The translations under genes and the position numbers were made by a program. A DNA stretch of 64,000 nt, from NCBI GenBank assembly GCA_959347315.1, contig OY365811.1:43707072-43771071 (forward strand), given 5' to 3'. Origin of the DNA: Bimastos eiseni. Taxonomy: Eukaryota > Annelida > Clitellata > Crassiclitellata > Lumbricidae. Shown here one piece after another: positions 1 to 10,972 of the stretch. The notes beneath the pieces were generated by a model. It was not told the DNA's origin and did not search any database. It was given only the letters and a program-made list of their open reading frames with translations. Position 1 is the first letter of the stretch; each line of letters begins with the position of its first letter.

Positions 1-1558
1 AACGAACTATCAATATTTTGGCGCACAAAATACACATCACTTTTCTAGTTTTATCGATCACCTAATTTAGATTCTATGCAAGCAGAACTTTCGGGATAAC
101 GCTAGTAATTTCGCCGACATACAATTGGTCCATGCGAACAGAAATGTGAGGATTGGGGCCTGAAAATTGAAAGAAACGCCGTGAACGAAAGTTCTAAGAA
201 AACGCCTCAACAACATCCCAGTCGATGCTTTTCATTGCGCCTATCTCGGTTTCCTCTGAAAATTAAGGTATAGTATACATAGGACTGCTCCATGCGATAT
301 TAACAAAATAGTTTTGATCAGGGTCAGTGTCTTTGTTGTTAATTAATGTAGTGTTGTCTTGGTCATTTGGGAAAACATCAAGTTCTAGTTCATGCCTCAA
401 ATTCAGAGTAAAGTCATGTAGAGCAATCTGATCGTCATTAACCTCTCTAAATCGAAATAGTTCTTCAATGCATTTGAGACATTGTCAAACGTCTTCACTA
501 GTCTTTTAATTAGAGCACACCTTAAAATATAATCACATTAATAGATTCGTTAATTTCTAGGCTGCGTGACGTTGTGGCGCATGATAGCGAGGCTTGAGCG
601 GGCGTTGCAGGTATCTATGCTGGTCGGTATACAAGCGCACTGCAGCTGGCGCATGAAGTACAATAAAACAAATGAGGTTTACCTCAATTGATATATGCAA
701 CAATGCAACATGTAAAGCTCACAATGGTTAGAGAACAAGTACATAGCACTTTCAACGACATGATGAATGATTCTCATGCCTAACGAATGTAGAAAGAGCG
801 CAGGAATCTATCTCGTGACTCCCGGAGGGGGACAGTCGTTTCATTGGCCCATAATGAGGCTGTGGTGTTGAGTTCAAGTCTTTCAGCAGCAAGGCTATCC
901 ATCAACGTCTTAAGACGTCCGAATGCGAACTTGACCTTCAGAGGTGAGGGCATTCTCGTTCTCTTTCATCAGCATATAATTATCTAAGCATTTAGAGATG
1001 TGATATCTTTGTTGATGAAGATGATAATAGAGGGTCCATTGCCTGGGAACGATTTTCTTAGAGATGTTCGAGCATTGAATACACCATCATTATTTCTGAT
1101 TCGTTAAGTGACGAATTTGACGATCAATGGACGTTGTCTATCTTTGCCCTTACGAAGTATTTTGTCAGCAGCTGAAATATTTTCCTCTGATATTGATCCT
1201 GCATGTGCCTAAAGTGAGCCTGGACGGTCATAGACGGCGTCCAGGCACTTATTTTCACGGCTGGACTCCGTCCTGCCACTTATTTGGAGCCTGGACGCCC
1301 TCCATGAGCGTCCATGCAACAGTGCAATTCCGCTACGTACGTTATTATCAACAGCATTTAATTATCTACTATTTAAAAAATCATATTTTCATTGGACTCA
1401 CTTACCTGAAGTCGTCCATGTATAATGGATGTTTATAAAAATATTCGTGTTCTATGTTGTAGCTACCTTTTCATCAAATTAATTTTCATCTTATGCGCTT
1501 CCGGCGTTTGCAGCATTTCGTCAACATTTTTAAAATGTAAAAAGCAAAAATTTCCATT
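1..1558. other. unrecognised unique sequence
   Basis: I see no recognisable gene or element. The region is mostly AT-rich, with short open frames that lack coding character. At 1218-1246 there is a 9-bp perfect inverted repeat (GCCTGGACG / CGTCCAGGC, 11-bp loop). It is followed by two copies of CACTTATTT and another GCCTGGACG, which suggests an old terminal segment of a DNA transposon, but no partner end is visible. Confidence 0.4.
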
Positions 1559-1559
1559 T

Positions 1560-1855
1560 GCGCAGGTGTCTGTAAGTGTATTTGCAGCTGCAATTCAGGT
1601 GTAGGTGGAGGTGCAGATCAGATGCAATTCAAAGGCAGGTGCAAATCAAGTGCAGTTCAATTGCAGATGCAGGTGCAGTCCTGGTGCAGACAGGTGCAGC
1701 TCAGGTGCAGATACAGGTGCAATTCACGTGCAGGTTAGGTGCAGATGAAGGCGTAGTCCAGGTGCAGGTCAGGTGCAGATGCGGATCAGGTGAGGTTCTG
1801 GAGCAATTTAGGTGCAGATGCAGGTGCAGTTCAGGTGCAGCTCGGCTATAAAGAT
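1560..1855. repeat. CAGGTGCAG minisatellite
   Basis: Degenerate tandem array of 9-12 bp words built on CAGGTGCAG and TTCAGGTGCAG. It stays open for 91 codons only because the unit has no stop. The product is a Q/V/C-rich periodic string and I do not treat it as coding. Confidence 0.8.
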
Positions 1856-2690
1856 GAGACAATTTTTGCAACATGGCTTACGATCCACGATGTTTTAGGA
1901 AAGACTGCACCACGTCAACTTAAGAGACCGTTTGGCAGAAGTTTTTTTAACAACAATACAGACTAAATTCAATTCTATTTCAGATTCTAGCTCAATATTG
2001 ACTAGAGTACGTTCCTATGCAAAGAGACGCAACTCTCTGTAAATAAGGGGGGCACTTGGAAAAGGAGGAGACATTTTTTGCGCACATCGCTTGTTTATAC
2101 ACGTTTTTATCACAACTTTCAAAACTTTTTTCACTGACCTCTTGTTCACAATTTCACAATGTCGTTAAACTGCAATTACCACCACCGTGGCTTCAGCCTA
2201 GTCAAGTTTTGCTGTGAGTGACTCACTTTCCTTTTAAAAATAGTGCTCTGGGCCAGATTTTAGCAGTGTTTGGACGTCTATTCGTCTGCAGATTGTTCAA
2301 TCATTCGGTCTTTAACTTAGCGGAGAAGGTTTCAAGCAAACGAGGAAACAGTGCTTCGATGGTAGGTGTGAGGAACTTAGCGATGATTAAACTCTGTTAC
2401 CTACTTTTCATTGAGTAAGTTCATCAATTCGTCGAGTTTCGAGACTTTTATGCCGTTGTATTCGGTGAATTTAGGACTAGCCATCGTATTGTATTCCAAT
2501 ACTAGATATTATTGTAGTTTCTATTAGTCTGATATGAGTCCTTTAAGTTACTTCACATTACTGACGTTCCTAGCGTATACGTCAAAGAGTCTTGTGTGCC
2601 GTATCCGACCGCTTTGGCTATCTATGTCAACTTTTAAACCGCTCATTTTGCAGCTTTAAAGGCTACGAGCGTTTACTCTCGGTCCGAATT
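1856..2690. other. unrecognised intergenic stretch
   Basis: No gene, RNA or repeat signature recognised. It lies between the CAGGTGCAG array and the LINE remnant and may include decayed 5' parts of that LINE. Confidence 0.3.
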
Positions 2691-2739
2691 ATATTTCCAT
2701 TAGACAATTTACTTGTGATGATCTGCTTTACTCCGAGAT

Positions 2740-4118
2740 ATCTTCGTTGACGTCGCAAAAGCATTTGATTCGGTTAATCATGATATTCTCCTCCTCAAAC
2801 TTGAAAACCTATGAATACTGCCTTAGCTTCGTTCAAAAATTATCTTACGACAGTTACTAACAACTGAAATGTAATGGTTGTATATCACCTTTGGCCCTCA
2901 TTAAATATGGTATCCCGCAAGGCTCAATCCTAGGTTCTTTACTCTTTTTACTATTCATCAATGACCTTCCTAATGCCTCATCTCTCCTTAATTTTTTTAT
3001 TTGTTGATGATACTAACATCGTTGAATCGCATAAATTATATAGCAAATTGCTACAGTTGCTGAACCAGGATCTTGAGAAGGTTAATGATTGGTTAACAGC
3101 TAATAAACTATATTTAAATCATACTAAGACTAATTATATATTATTCAGTTTTTTCACATTTTCACATTTTCACATCGTAAATATTTACCTTTGCCGCAAA
3201 GTACTCTATTACTAAATAATATACCAGTACCAAAAGTGAATTCGGCCAAATTTTTGGGTATTCAGATTGATAGCCATATGACATGGAATGACCATATTCA
3301 AAATATATCTACCAAAATTGCAAAAACCTTGATATTTTATCTAAAGTAGCTCATCTATTGCCAATAAACATACGGAAAGAGGTGCATTATACAACGGCAC
3401 GCCCCTATTTAAGCTATTGTACTATTGTCTGGGCATCCAATTATCCGTCAAGGCTTAAACAATTAATTGCTCTTCAAAAGAGAGCAGATCGCATCATTGG
3501 TGCTTGCTCTTCATCTGTTCAAGCTGTTCTCATCTACAAGGCGACAGATTTGCTAAAAATTAGTCAATTAACTATATGTCAGACAGTTGAATTTATGTAC
3601 AAATATAATTATAATCAGTTGCCTCCTGTATTCAACAGATATTTCTTATCTATATCTGAAGTCAATCCGTACTCGCTGCGCTCTTCCTCTGATCTTAATT
3701 ACAGATCTATTTATGCTAGAACAAATACTAGAAGGTTTTAAATTAAATATGGTGGTCCTATGGCTTGGCATGATATTCCAGATGACATAAAATTATTACC
3801 CAATATTGTTGCATTTAAGAAATCCTACCGGAAGCACATACTTATGGTGTCGCCTGACTAACGTGTGCATCAACTATATATTTATGTCACATCTTAGTTA
3901 ACTAGTTAAGAGATTATAAAAATTACTTATGTGGTACTAATCTCGACAATTTCCAAAATGCTTGTTATTACATGGAGGGCCCTGCTAACGGGACTTAGGT
4001 CCTATTTGGGTTTTTATCCTCCCTGTTGTGCCCAGCTAAAGCTTTTTACTGTTTACTGCTTGTGTTCCTTGTTATTTTCGTTGGGTGCAATAAAAAGACA
4101 TTGTTATTGTTATTTGAA
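2740..4118 (+). pseudogene. LINE (CR1/L2-like) reverse transcriptase remnant with 3' end
   Basis: Frames read in order give RT palm blocks: FVDVAKAFDSVNHDIL near 2740-2800, GIPQGSILG near 2910-2935, an FVDD version of the catalytic YADD box near 3000, then FLGIQID and the C-terminal region at 3358-3740 (RPYLSYCTIVWASNY). Stops and frameshifts separate the blocks, so the element is dead. The 3' UTR carries GGCCCTGCTAACGGGACTT at about 3980 and ends in an ATTGTT microsatellite tail near 4117, as usual in CR1/L2-type elements. Similar 3' motifs occur near 33310 and 36440, so this family has several copies here. The endonuclease is missing. Clade is inferred from the tail and RT wording, not from a tree. 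Confidence 0.85.
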
Positions 4119-4185
4119 TCACAACATTAATAAAACTCGTCTGAACAACTGTTGCAACTCATTGCAGGGGCCCATTTTGTGAGAC

Positions 4186-5110
4186 AGTGGTCCCCAAAAG
4201 TGCGGCCCTCAAGCAGACCTTATGCGGCCCCCGGTCGAATTTTTGAATTTTGAAAAAATATACTTAGCCTATGTCAATTTCACAAACGCATTATAATTTT
4301 TAAATTCGTGTTAGCATCATTTAACACTTTAGCTGTTTAGCTGTCCGATGGTTAAGCCGAGGTGCAACAATAATGCGTTTTTTAGTCTTCCAAGCGAAAT
4401 TGCTGAATTTCTGAATAAAGAAACGAAAATGTAAAAGAATTTAAGTAAAATGAACAAAGCTCTACTGCAACTCTACTGCAAAATATGCTGAATGACTATT
4501 TGGCGTTTTTAGTGGATATCACTTCACTTTTCACAGAACTTAATCTGAAACTGCAAGGGTGTGGAAAGTTTATTAGGCCTACTAGTAGTGGACAGTGTGA
4601 AATCGCTTGTAAGGATTTTTACTTTAGGCTACTGCAAAAGCAACTGAAGGACAGAGATTCAGCCCATTCTCCGACATGTTCTTGAACTTTTGCGTGCTGA
4701 CATATATTTCGAGATCATTGGAAACCTGTTATCTGAATTTGTTCAACTTCAGATTGCACGAACAGTCATTTACCATTAGATAGAATCCATTTACATGTGA
4801 GCCAGAGATTGTACCAATTTGCAATTAGAACTGATCGACTTGCAGGAAAGTTCAGAGGCGCGAACTTCATTTCACGCACAGAGCTCGATGGAATGTTATC
4901 AAAGCCTAAGTTTTTCGGTTTCGGCTTATCCGAATAGTTGACAACGTGCTCAGCGCGTCGTGTCACATTTTGGGGCATTGTAACAACAAGCTTGCCTTTG
5001 AACCTTGACTTGGCAGTAGGCCTATAATTGCTAATATAAGAAATTTCAATTTCTCAAATCGCATGACGTTCATCCCAAGAAGTGAATTTAATATTGACAC
5101 GAATTCTAGG
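4186..5110 (+). pseudogene. hAT transposon remnant (ZBED/GTF2IRD2-like transposase)
   Basis: The left end has the hAT-type terminus CAGTGGTCCCCAAA followed by GCGGCCC. Downstream frames resemble the C-terminal half of a ZBED5/GTF2IRD2-like hAT transposase: VNLKLQG-like (ELNLKLQGCGKF, 4530-4565), then QLELIDLQ near 4820, FYQSLSFS-like near 4890-4920 and a degenerate hAT dimerisation segment to about 5000. Several stops and shifts break it. No matching right terminus was found, so the 3' end is lost or diverged. I chose the end where the similarity fades. Confidence 0.7.
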
Positions 5111-6168
5111 TTAAATTCTAAAGGCATTCACTTTTAACTTTATTACAAATGGATTGAAAAATAACATTTTAGATTAGAATAAAATTAATAAATTGACCTT
5201 AAATAAAATAAATATTTAATGATTAACGAAGTTCTTATAAATTTGTGGTATTCAAATTCAAGCATCTCATTACTGTTGATTTAACTTTATTATATGCGTG
5301 CGTATCAATAGGCCTTATACGACTGTAAGACATAGATAGTGTAGAGAGTTGTATCCAGATTTTGAGTTGCGGGTCTTATTATTAAGAGAGGTCCTTCCGG
5401 CTTAGGACTGGATCTTGCCTCCGTCATTTTCAGTTAATCTAATGCATTGAAGGCAATAATTTATAGTAATAGGCAATAGATAGCAAAGCACGTTGAATGA
5501 GAGAAAACTCATTTGGTGAAAGAAGGACTTAGCGCCATCTGACGAATTCCTCTGCACAGCATCTCCCTTTTCATTGGAGCCTTAGATAGTGACGGTTTAC
5601 AGAAGACAGGAAAGGAAAGTAGGAACAGAAAAAAGGATTGGAAAGATGGAAAGGAAAGGTGGAAAGAAAAGAAGTAAAGGAAAGATGGAAAGGAAAAAAG
5701 GAAGCAGGAAGAAGGACGCGGACGGTGAGTATGTAATGGCTGTTGAAACTTTTTCTCAAATTCAAATAAACACAGAGTAATATGTGAGGTGGATTGGTGT
5801 TTCAGTAGTCAAGCCATCGTCATTCCAGGTATCACCATCTTAGTGGTCGTCATCGTTGTCATAATTATCCCTCTCCATAATTCACATCTCTTTCATCTGA
5901 AACGGAGATGGAGAGAGAAGAAGTGAAAGGACCAACGGCTGAATTCTTTCTTTCGATGACTTTCAATTCCTGTTACAAGCAAATGAACATTTCATCCAAA
6001 AATGCAACGACACAACAGAAAGTCAGAGGGCAACAAAAGCCACAACAAGAAGGACAACGATGCTTTGACAACACCAGTAGTACACTAGAGCAACTCAAGA
6101 AGGTCACTAGAGGAGCTATATCAATCAAGATGTTACATTACAGCTATCGACCGACGAAAATCGTCGCA
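5111..6168. other. unrecognised stretch with GA-rich patch
   Basis: AT-rich sequence to 5570, then an imperfect GGAAAG/GGAAAGATGGAAAGG purine tract at 5590-5720. At 5804-5926 one plus-strand frame gives a hydrophobic run followed by KRRWREKK and a stop. It arises largely from GTC/ATC triplets, so I do not call it a gene. Nothing else is recognised. If the minus-strand lectin gene has exons after its transmembrane exon, they would lie here. Confidence 0.3.
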
Positions 6169-6309
6169 CAGTGACAGAAGAGTAGCCACGGCAGTCACTG
6201 CATTTGCCTTAGCAGTGCCAGAAGAGTGACCGTGACAATCACTACACTTGCCTTGACAGTGAGAGAAGAGTAGCCATGGCAGTCACTGCACTTGCCCTGG
6301 CAGTGACAC
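6169..6309. repeat. 44-bp minisatellite, three copies
   Basis: Three consecutive 44-bp units begin CAGTGACAGAAGAGT, CAGTGCCAGAAGAGT and CAGTGAGAGAAGAGT (6169, 6213, 6257), and a partial fourth starts at 6301. They are diverged by several substitutions. Confidence 0.9.
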
Positions 6310-6504
6310 AAGTGCTAAGTTGTCGGTGGATGTGTCAGAAATACCAACCGAAACAAAATTTCGATTCATTTCTTCTTCGATTAAGGAAACAAATTCGACA
6401 AAATGACTTCATGGATAAAACGATCTTCATTTCAATCACCGTTGGTTGACGTTGGTTGACTCTGAGAACGGAGTGAGTGCTGCTAAAGGGGGGTCAAAGG
6501 TCAC

Positions 6505-6592
6505 TTGATCTAATGATCCACTTAATCCACTGATTCACTTGATCTAATGGTCCACTTGATCTAGCGATACAATTGATCTAATGATCCACTCG
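6505..6592. repeat. short CACTTGATCTAATGATC repeats
   Basis: Four to five degenerate copies of a 17-20 bp word containing CACTTGATCTAATG. Its right end overlaps the 3' end of the predicted last exon of the lectin gene, including the TAG stop. Confidence 0.65.
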
Positions 6593-6693
6593 CCTGACAC
6601 ATCGAACGATTCCAACGATGAGGGTAAGAACGGCGACTGCGGTCGACAGAGCGATGATAATGACAACGATCGTCACGATTAACTTCTGTTTAT
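6578..6693 (-). CDS. transmembrane exon of SUEL/CUB/sushi membrane protein
   Basis: On the minus strand a pyrimidine-rich tract (TTGTTTTGTTTCTTCTG) leads to CAATAG at 6694-6699. The exon then opens with two bases that complete the phase-1 codon left by the sushi exon. The frame reads KQK, about 25 hydrophobic residues (KLIVTIVVIIIALS, TAVAVLTLIVGIV) and the basic stop-transfer RCVRR, then VDH and TAG (6578-6580). This predicts a single-pass helix with a very short cytoplasmic tail. A second AG four codon positions later (AAACAG) would shift the phase. An alternative GC-type donor, CAG|GCGAGT at 6588-6596, could lead to a longer tail encoded further left. Part of the helix comes from ATC/GTC-rich DNA, but the second half does not. 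Exon assignment is inferred. Confidence 0.55.
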
Positions 6694-6714
6694 CTATTGA
6701 TCAGAAGAAACAAA

Positions 6715-7360
6715 ACAACAGACGATTAAATAGGAGACAAATAAAGCAAAGATTAGAACAACGACTGAGAGGCAGAGAAATATTTTACTTCAAAATTGTT
6801 TTGTTTCGTTTTAGCGTCAAAAGTTCATCCGATCAAACCGCGTGACAGTTAAAACACCTGTCTACAATAGAACGCACAGGTGTTTCTTATCATGCCATAC
6901 ATACACAGATCAAGAGTTAACTGCAATCGAAGAAATATTTAGAGTTATAGATGTTATAGACGGACTAGAGGAAAAGGAATAGGACAAGGAGGAGGACGAG
7001 GAGAAGGAAGTGGAGAAGGAAGAGGACGAGAAGGAGAAGGGGCAAGAGGAGTAGGAAGAGGAGGGGGAGGAACAGAAGGAGGAGGAGGAGGAGGAGGAAG
7101 AGGAGGAAAAAGAGGAGGAAAAAGAGGAGGAAAAGGAGGAGGAGGAGGGAAGATGAGGAGGAGGAGGAAGAGGAGGAAAAAGAGGAGGAAAAAGAGGAGG
7201 AAAAGGAGGAGGAGGAGGGAAGATGAGGAGGAGGAGGAAGAGGAGGAGGCGTAGGAAGAGAAGGAGGAGGAGTGGGAAGACGAGGAGGAGGAAGAGGAGA
7301 AGGAGTAAGAGGAGTAGGAGGGAGAGGAGGAAGAGGAGAATAGGAGGAGGAGGCATGCAT
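6715..7360. repeat. GGAGGA purine-rich tract in intron
   Basis: From about 6950 to 7350 the plus strand is almost pure GA, with GGAGGAGGAAGAGGAGGAAA words. It contains a duplicated block of about 66 bp (7082-7147 and 7148-7213 region). It lies between predicted exons of the minus-strand lectin gene. Long minus-strand poly-S/L/P frames are repeat artefacts. Confidence 0.85.
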
Positions 7361-7974
7361 TCAGTTTAGAACGAAATTCAGTCATTGTGAAGAAGAGCTG
7401 CTAACATGAGGAGGCAGAGAGACAGATAGATAGAGACAGAGACAGAAACAGAGACAGAGAGATGAAAGAACTATCAACTTTGAAAAAGCCCCGGAGAAAT
7501 ACAATTGAACATAAATAGTCTATCGCGAAAGACAGTCTCGTTGAAAGAGTTGAGATCATGAGGATGTCTTGAGTTCGAGATGGACGTTCCACCAACTGTA
7601 AGATATAAAGTCCTTCAGTCAAAGTCATGACCTGTGACTAAGCCCAGAAATTAAGCGGTGAACATTTCTAGTCATGTGAAACATACGACTCACCGTTTGA
7701 TGTTCTTGTTGTCTGACTTTCTTTGGCTAAGGATTCATTAATTTCAAGCTGCTGAGCTACAAGAATAAACCATGTGACAATTACAAACTGATATAGCGCA
7801 TTTCCGGGTTTGACCGCAGATCTATGATATTTTGATTTGATATTCCTGTTCAGACGGAGATGTGATCCCGATCTCTGTTCATATTCCAATTATCCAACGA
7901 TAGAATATCTAGGAGACAAAAAGAAGAATTTAGTTCATCAATGACTCAGTGAGTTAGAGGATGTCAGAGTAAGA
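7361..7974. other. intronic unique sequence with possible extra exon
   Basis: Minus strand at 7596-7610 reads CTTTATATCTTACAG, a usable acceptor. After it a phase-1-compatible frame opens (GGTSISNSRHPHDLNSFNET and on, to about 7470) with an N-glycosylation motif NET. No good donor was found, so this is only a possible juxtamembrane exon. No other signal is seen. Confidence 0.25.
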
Positions 7975-8176
7975 TAGATTAGATAGATAGACAAACAGGC
8001 AAACAAACAGGCAGATAGATAGAAAGACAGATAGATAGAGAGAGATGGGGAGGGAGACAGAGGGAGAGAGGAAGGGGAAGAGAGATAGATAGAGAGAGAG
8101 AGAGACAGGGGAGAGAGGAAGGGGAAGAGAGAGGGGGGAAGAGAGATAGATAGAGGAAGAGAGACAGAGACAGAGA
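7975..8176. repeat. GATA/GAGA microsatellite cluster
   Basis: Mixed (AGAT)n, (AAACAGGC)n, (GAGA)n and repeated GAGAGAGGAAGGGGAAGAGAGA blocks. Confidence 0.9.
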
Positions 8177-8235
8177 CCAGCGATTGGCGAATTGATTCGT
8201 TGATTCGTTACTTCTGTTTTGATGTCATTTACAGT

Positions 8236-8323
8236 CAACCTAAAGAGACCTAAGGAGACCTAAAACGACCTAAAAAGACCTAAAGAGACCTAAAAGACCT
8301 AAAAAGACCTTAAAAGACCTAAA
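8236..8323. repeat. GACCTAAA tandem repeats
   Basis: About nine degenerate copies of an 8-11 bp unit, GACCTAAA plus a spacer, in direct orientation. Confidence 0.9.
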
Positions 8324-8526
8324 TCGATGCCTTTGTTACTGTTCTTTCGATTCGAGTGCATTGCAGTAGTACAACCTAGAGATATACGAAACGAGCGATT
8401 CGCTCACTCTTTCCGAGGATTTATATTTCTTCGATTTCTTCCTATTGAAATTTGTCTTCATCTGCTTTCTGTGAGGATTCCATGCATACATGTACAGTAT
8501 ATAACACGACGGAAGAGATCGCTAGG

Positions 8527-8815
8527 ACTGGGCATTTATTGGACTGGGCATTTAGTGGAATGGGCATTTAGTGGAATGGGCATTCGTTGAATTGGACATT
8601 TGTTTAAATTGGCATTTGCTGGTCATGTCATTCATGGGACAGGGCATTTGTTGGACTGGTCAATTGTTGGACTGGACATTTGTTGAACTGGTTAGTTGTT
8701 GGATTGGGCATTTGTTGGACTGGTCAGTTGTTGGACTGAGCATTTGTTGGACTGGTCAGTTGTTGGACTGGGCATTTGTTGGATTGGTCAGTTGTTGGGC
8801 TGGGCATTTATCTGT
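8527..8815. repeat. TTGTTGGACTGGKCA minisatellite
   Basis: Tandem words of about 17 bp alternate between GGGCATTTGTTGGACT and GGTCAGTTGTTGGACT, giving a higher-order unit near 34-35 bp at the 3' part. It sits directly downstream of the sushi exon donor on the minus strand, so it is intronic. The open plus-strand frames across it are repeat artefacts. Confidence 0.9.
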
Positions 8816-8823
8816 CTACGTAC

Positions 8824-8979
8824 GCTGTGTACAGTTCCCGTAGGATCCGACCCACGTGTTATTCTGGCAGTGTATAGGCCACCTCTTGTCCGATTGTGCG
8901 CATCCCAGAATGCCATGTCCTTCCGTTGTCCTCTCGAACCACGAATGCAACGGAAGAGGAAAGTCAGGACAACCGACAA
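8824..8979 (-). CDS. sushi-like exon of SUEL/CUB/sushi membrane protein
   Basis: The minus-strand acceptor GCTTTATCAG ends at 8980 and the donor GTACGT starts at 8823. The 156-bp exon is phase 1 at both ends. It encodes VGCPDFPLPLHSW, then GHGILGCAQSDKRWPIHC and QNNTWVGSYGNCTQ. The four cysteines, the conserved W near the end and the G-x-C spacing fit a small CCP/sushi-like module, and NNT and NCT are N-glycosylation motifs. The preceding exon ends with a single base and this one begins with two, so they join in frame to give valine. A symmetrical 1-1 exon is typical of shuffled extracellular modules. The domain call rests on the cysteine pattern only. No start codon belongs here. Confidence 0.65.
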
Positions 8980-9492
8980 CTGATAAAGCAACGGCAACAG
9001 AAGCGATTCAACAGGTCACATGACGTTGACGATCTTCAGCCATTGTTTATAGCAGATACAGAGGATGATGACGAAGCAAATACAGATGATGATGGCATGA
9101 TGATTATGATGATGATGCTGCTGATGATGATGATACGACGACGACGATTATTCTGCGGAGGAAGGGTGGAGATGGTGATGATGATTCTCTCCACGAAGGT
9201 TACGAAGATGAAGACGATTATGTCAGTGGAAGACGATAAATATGTTGTTTCGTCTTCAGAGGGTGAATCAGATGGTGAACGTGAATTGGGTTGTAATTGG
9301 AGCTAAGTTACCTGCGAATAATTGGATTTGTGGCTAATTGTTTCGTTTGATTGTCAGTTAATTAAAACAGTTGGTAAATTGTGGCTGCGATGATTGGATG
9401 TATTTAGGCCTAGCTGTGAATTAATTAGGAGGATTTATATAGGACACCTACTCAGAAGCGATGTGGATGATTGTATGTATATTTATGTCTAC
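8980..9492. other. intron of the SUEL/CUB gene
   Basis: A 513-bp interval between the two phase-matched minus-strand exons, with GT at its 5' end (9492) and AG at its 3' end (8980). It holds GATGAT-rich sequence (9060-9200) and nothing coding that I can support. Confidence 0.6.
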
Positions 9493-10254
9493 CAGTGAAT
9501 TCGATGACGAATCTCTTAAGATCCCTTGGAGCTGATCCGGCTGTTAACCAGACTTTGACGATATTCGTCGTCGACAGATACATTGCGCTGATTCTCTCTT
9601 CTGTTGCTCCACAGATGGACGATGCTTTCCCTGTCTCTCCGTCCTGTAGTAGACCATACTGACGACAGATGTCCAACTGCATCATCTCATGCGATGACTG
9701 CTGCTGCTGCTGCTGTGACAGGTGGATGTGATGCTGCGAATGGTGCTTGCGTCGGAGCGTCTGCTGAGCGCCGGCGAGTGCGAAGTCATAGAGGGTGAGG
9801 TTGATACGTTGCCCTGGTGACGCTCTGATGACCCACGGGTGAGTGGTTCCATCGCAAGAGGGCGTGTCCGTTGTGACGATGTTTGCGATGAATCCATGAG
9901 ATGGAGAAGAGATGTTCAGTTCGTTGTGTCTTCTGCACATCTCAGATGAAACGGTTTCTACTGCGATGCATGCGTAACTGGCTTCCATGTAGTTCTTCAA
10001 TTCCTTGAGACAGGGTCGCGTGTTCTCGAACTGTGCGTCTGGAATTCGAATCTCACAAACCCTCTTTCCGGAACATCTTTGATCGGCCATTAGAAGCAGG
10101 TCTCTATGGCAACCGACGTATCCAAGTTCCATCTCGACGCACCTGCCGAGTCTCATCCGTCCGTAGTTGACCTTTGTCATAAGGATGACCTCCGTTTCTC
10201 CACACTCCGCTCGGAACACCTCCGTATCACACAGCTCAACCGTTTGATGCTGCT
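9493..10254 (-). CDS. SUEL lectin plus CUB-like exon of a membrane protein
   Basis: The best host-gene evidence in the window. The minus-strand acceptor TGATTTCAG (10255-10263) opens a 762-bp exon, with donor ACTG|GTAGAC at 9492. The first about 95 residues form a galactose-binding (SUEL) lectin domain: VELCDTEVFRAECGETEVIL, YGR, RCSGKRVCEI and ASYACI, with eight cysteines. A CUB-like region follows: SPSHGFIANI, WVIRASPGQRINLTLYDF, SSICG, VKVWL and ends at FVIEFT. A histidine- and polyQ-rich insert (HHSQHHIHLSQQQQQQ) interrupts the CUB loop. NIS and NLT are glycosylation motifs. The protein is probably secreted or membrane-anchored and binds carbohydrate. Arthropods and other invertebrates have proteins of this SUEL-CUB architecture. 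The ORF extends upstream to 10549, but only through S/L/V microsatellite translation. The signal-peptide exon was not found. Confidence 0.85.
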
Positions 10255-10299
10255 CTGAAATCATCCACAGAAACAGCCAATCAGTCAACGAACAAGATC

Positions 10300-10650
10300 T
10301 CTTGAAGGCAGGCAGGCAGGCAGGCAAGCAGACAGGCAACCAGGCAGGTAGGTGGTGTGATGAAGAGGAGGCAGAAATGGGAGGAAGGCAGGGAATAATG
10401 CAATGAAGGACCATTGAAGACAGACGAATATGAGATACAGAGACAAAGAGACACGAAGAGACAGAGAGTGAATGAGATTGAGATAGAGTGACAGAAACAC
10501 GGAGAGAGACAGAGACAGATACAGAGAGAAAAGAGAACGACAGAAACACGTAGAGTGACAGAGACAGAGGGAAAGACAGACAGGCAGACAGACAGAGAGG
10601 GAAAGGGTAAGGAGAGGGAGACGGAGAGGGGCAGAGAGACTCAGATAAGG
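10300..10650. repeat. GGCA, GACA and GAGA simple repeats
   Basis: (GGCAGGCA)n at 10307-10350 is followed by irregular GAGACAGA repeats to about 10640. It lies upstream of the lectin/CUB exon acceptor on the minus strand, probably in an intron. Confidence 0.85.
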
Positions 10651-10972
10651 CTTAGTGGAGCTTTCTGTGGCGTCCATTTTCCTCGTACAGAATGATCGAA
10701 GAACAGTTGCTGTGTGTCTGTGCTTGCTTTCGATCGGGGTTTCCAAAGCGTTTGGCGCTGCATTTGCCTGGCACCAACTGTACGCGTGGCGGCGGGCAAT
10801 GTCGCTATCCGGCATTATCGGTCATAAGCTATCGTCGAGACAGGAATTGCATTGGACAAAGGATGAAAAATAGAGGCATTAAACGCAGAAGGACGACATC
10901 GAGGCAGGAGAGGAGGCAGAGTCTGCTCGAAGAAGGAAGAGAGAAATTTATAGGAGCAATAAGTTGATGAAA
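10651..10972. other. unassigned GC-richer sequence
   Basis: Both strands have open frames of 70-90 codons with mixed composition, for example a plus-strand frame with NCTRGGGQCRYPALS near 10780-10815. No start context, splice sites or family resemblance makes any of them convincing. The missing 5' exon(s) of the lectin gene should lie here or further right. Confidence 0.25.

Noticed and set aside
5804..5926. Plus-strand transmembrane exon ending KRRWREKK
   Set aside because: The hydrophobic run comes mostly from GTC/ATC triplets, and no partner exons or strong acceptor tract are seen.
10255..10549. Upstream part of the open frame joined to the lectin/CUB exon
   Set aside because: It is translated GAGACA and GGCA microsatellite (S/L/V/C strings), and a good splice acceptor lies at 10255-10263.
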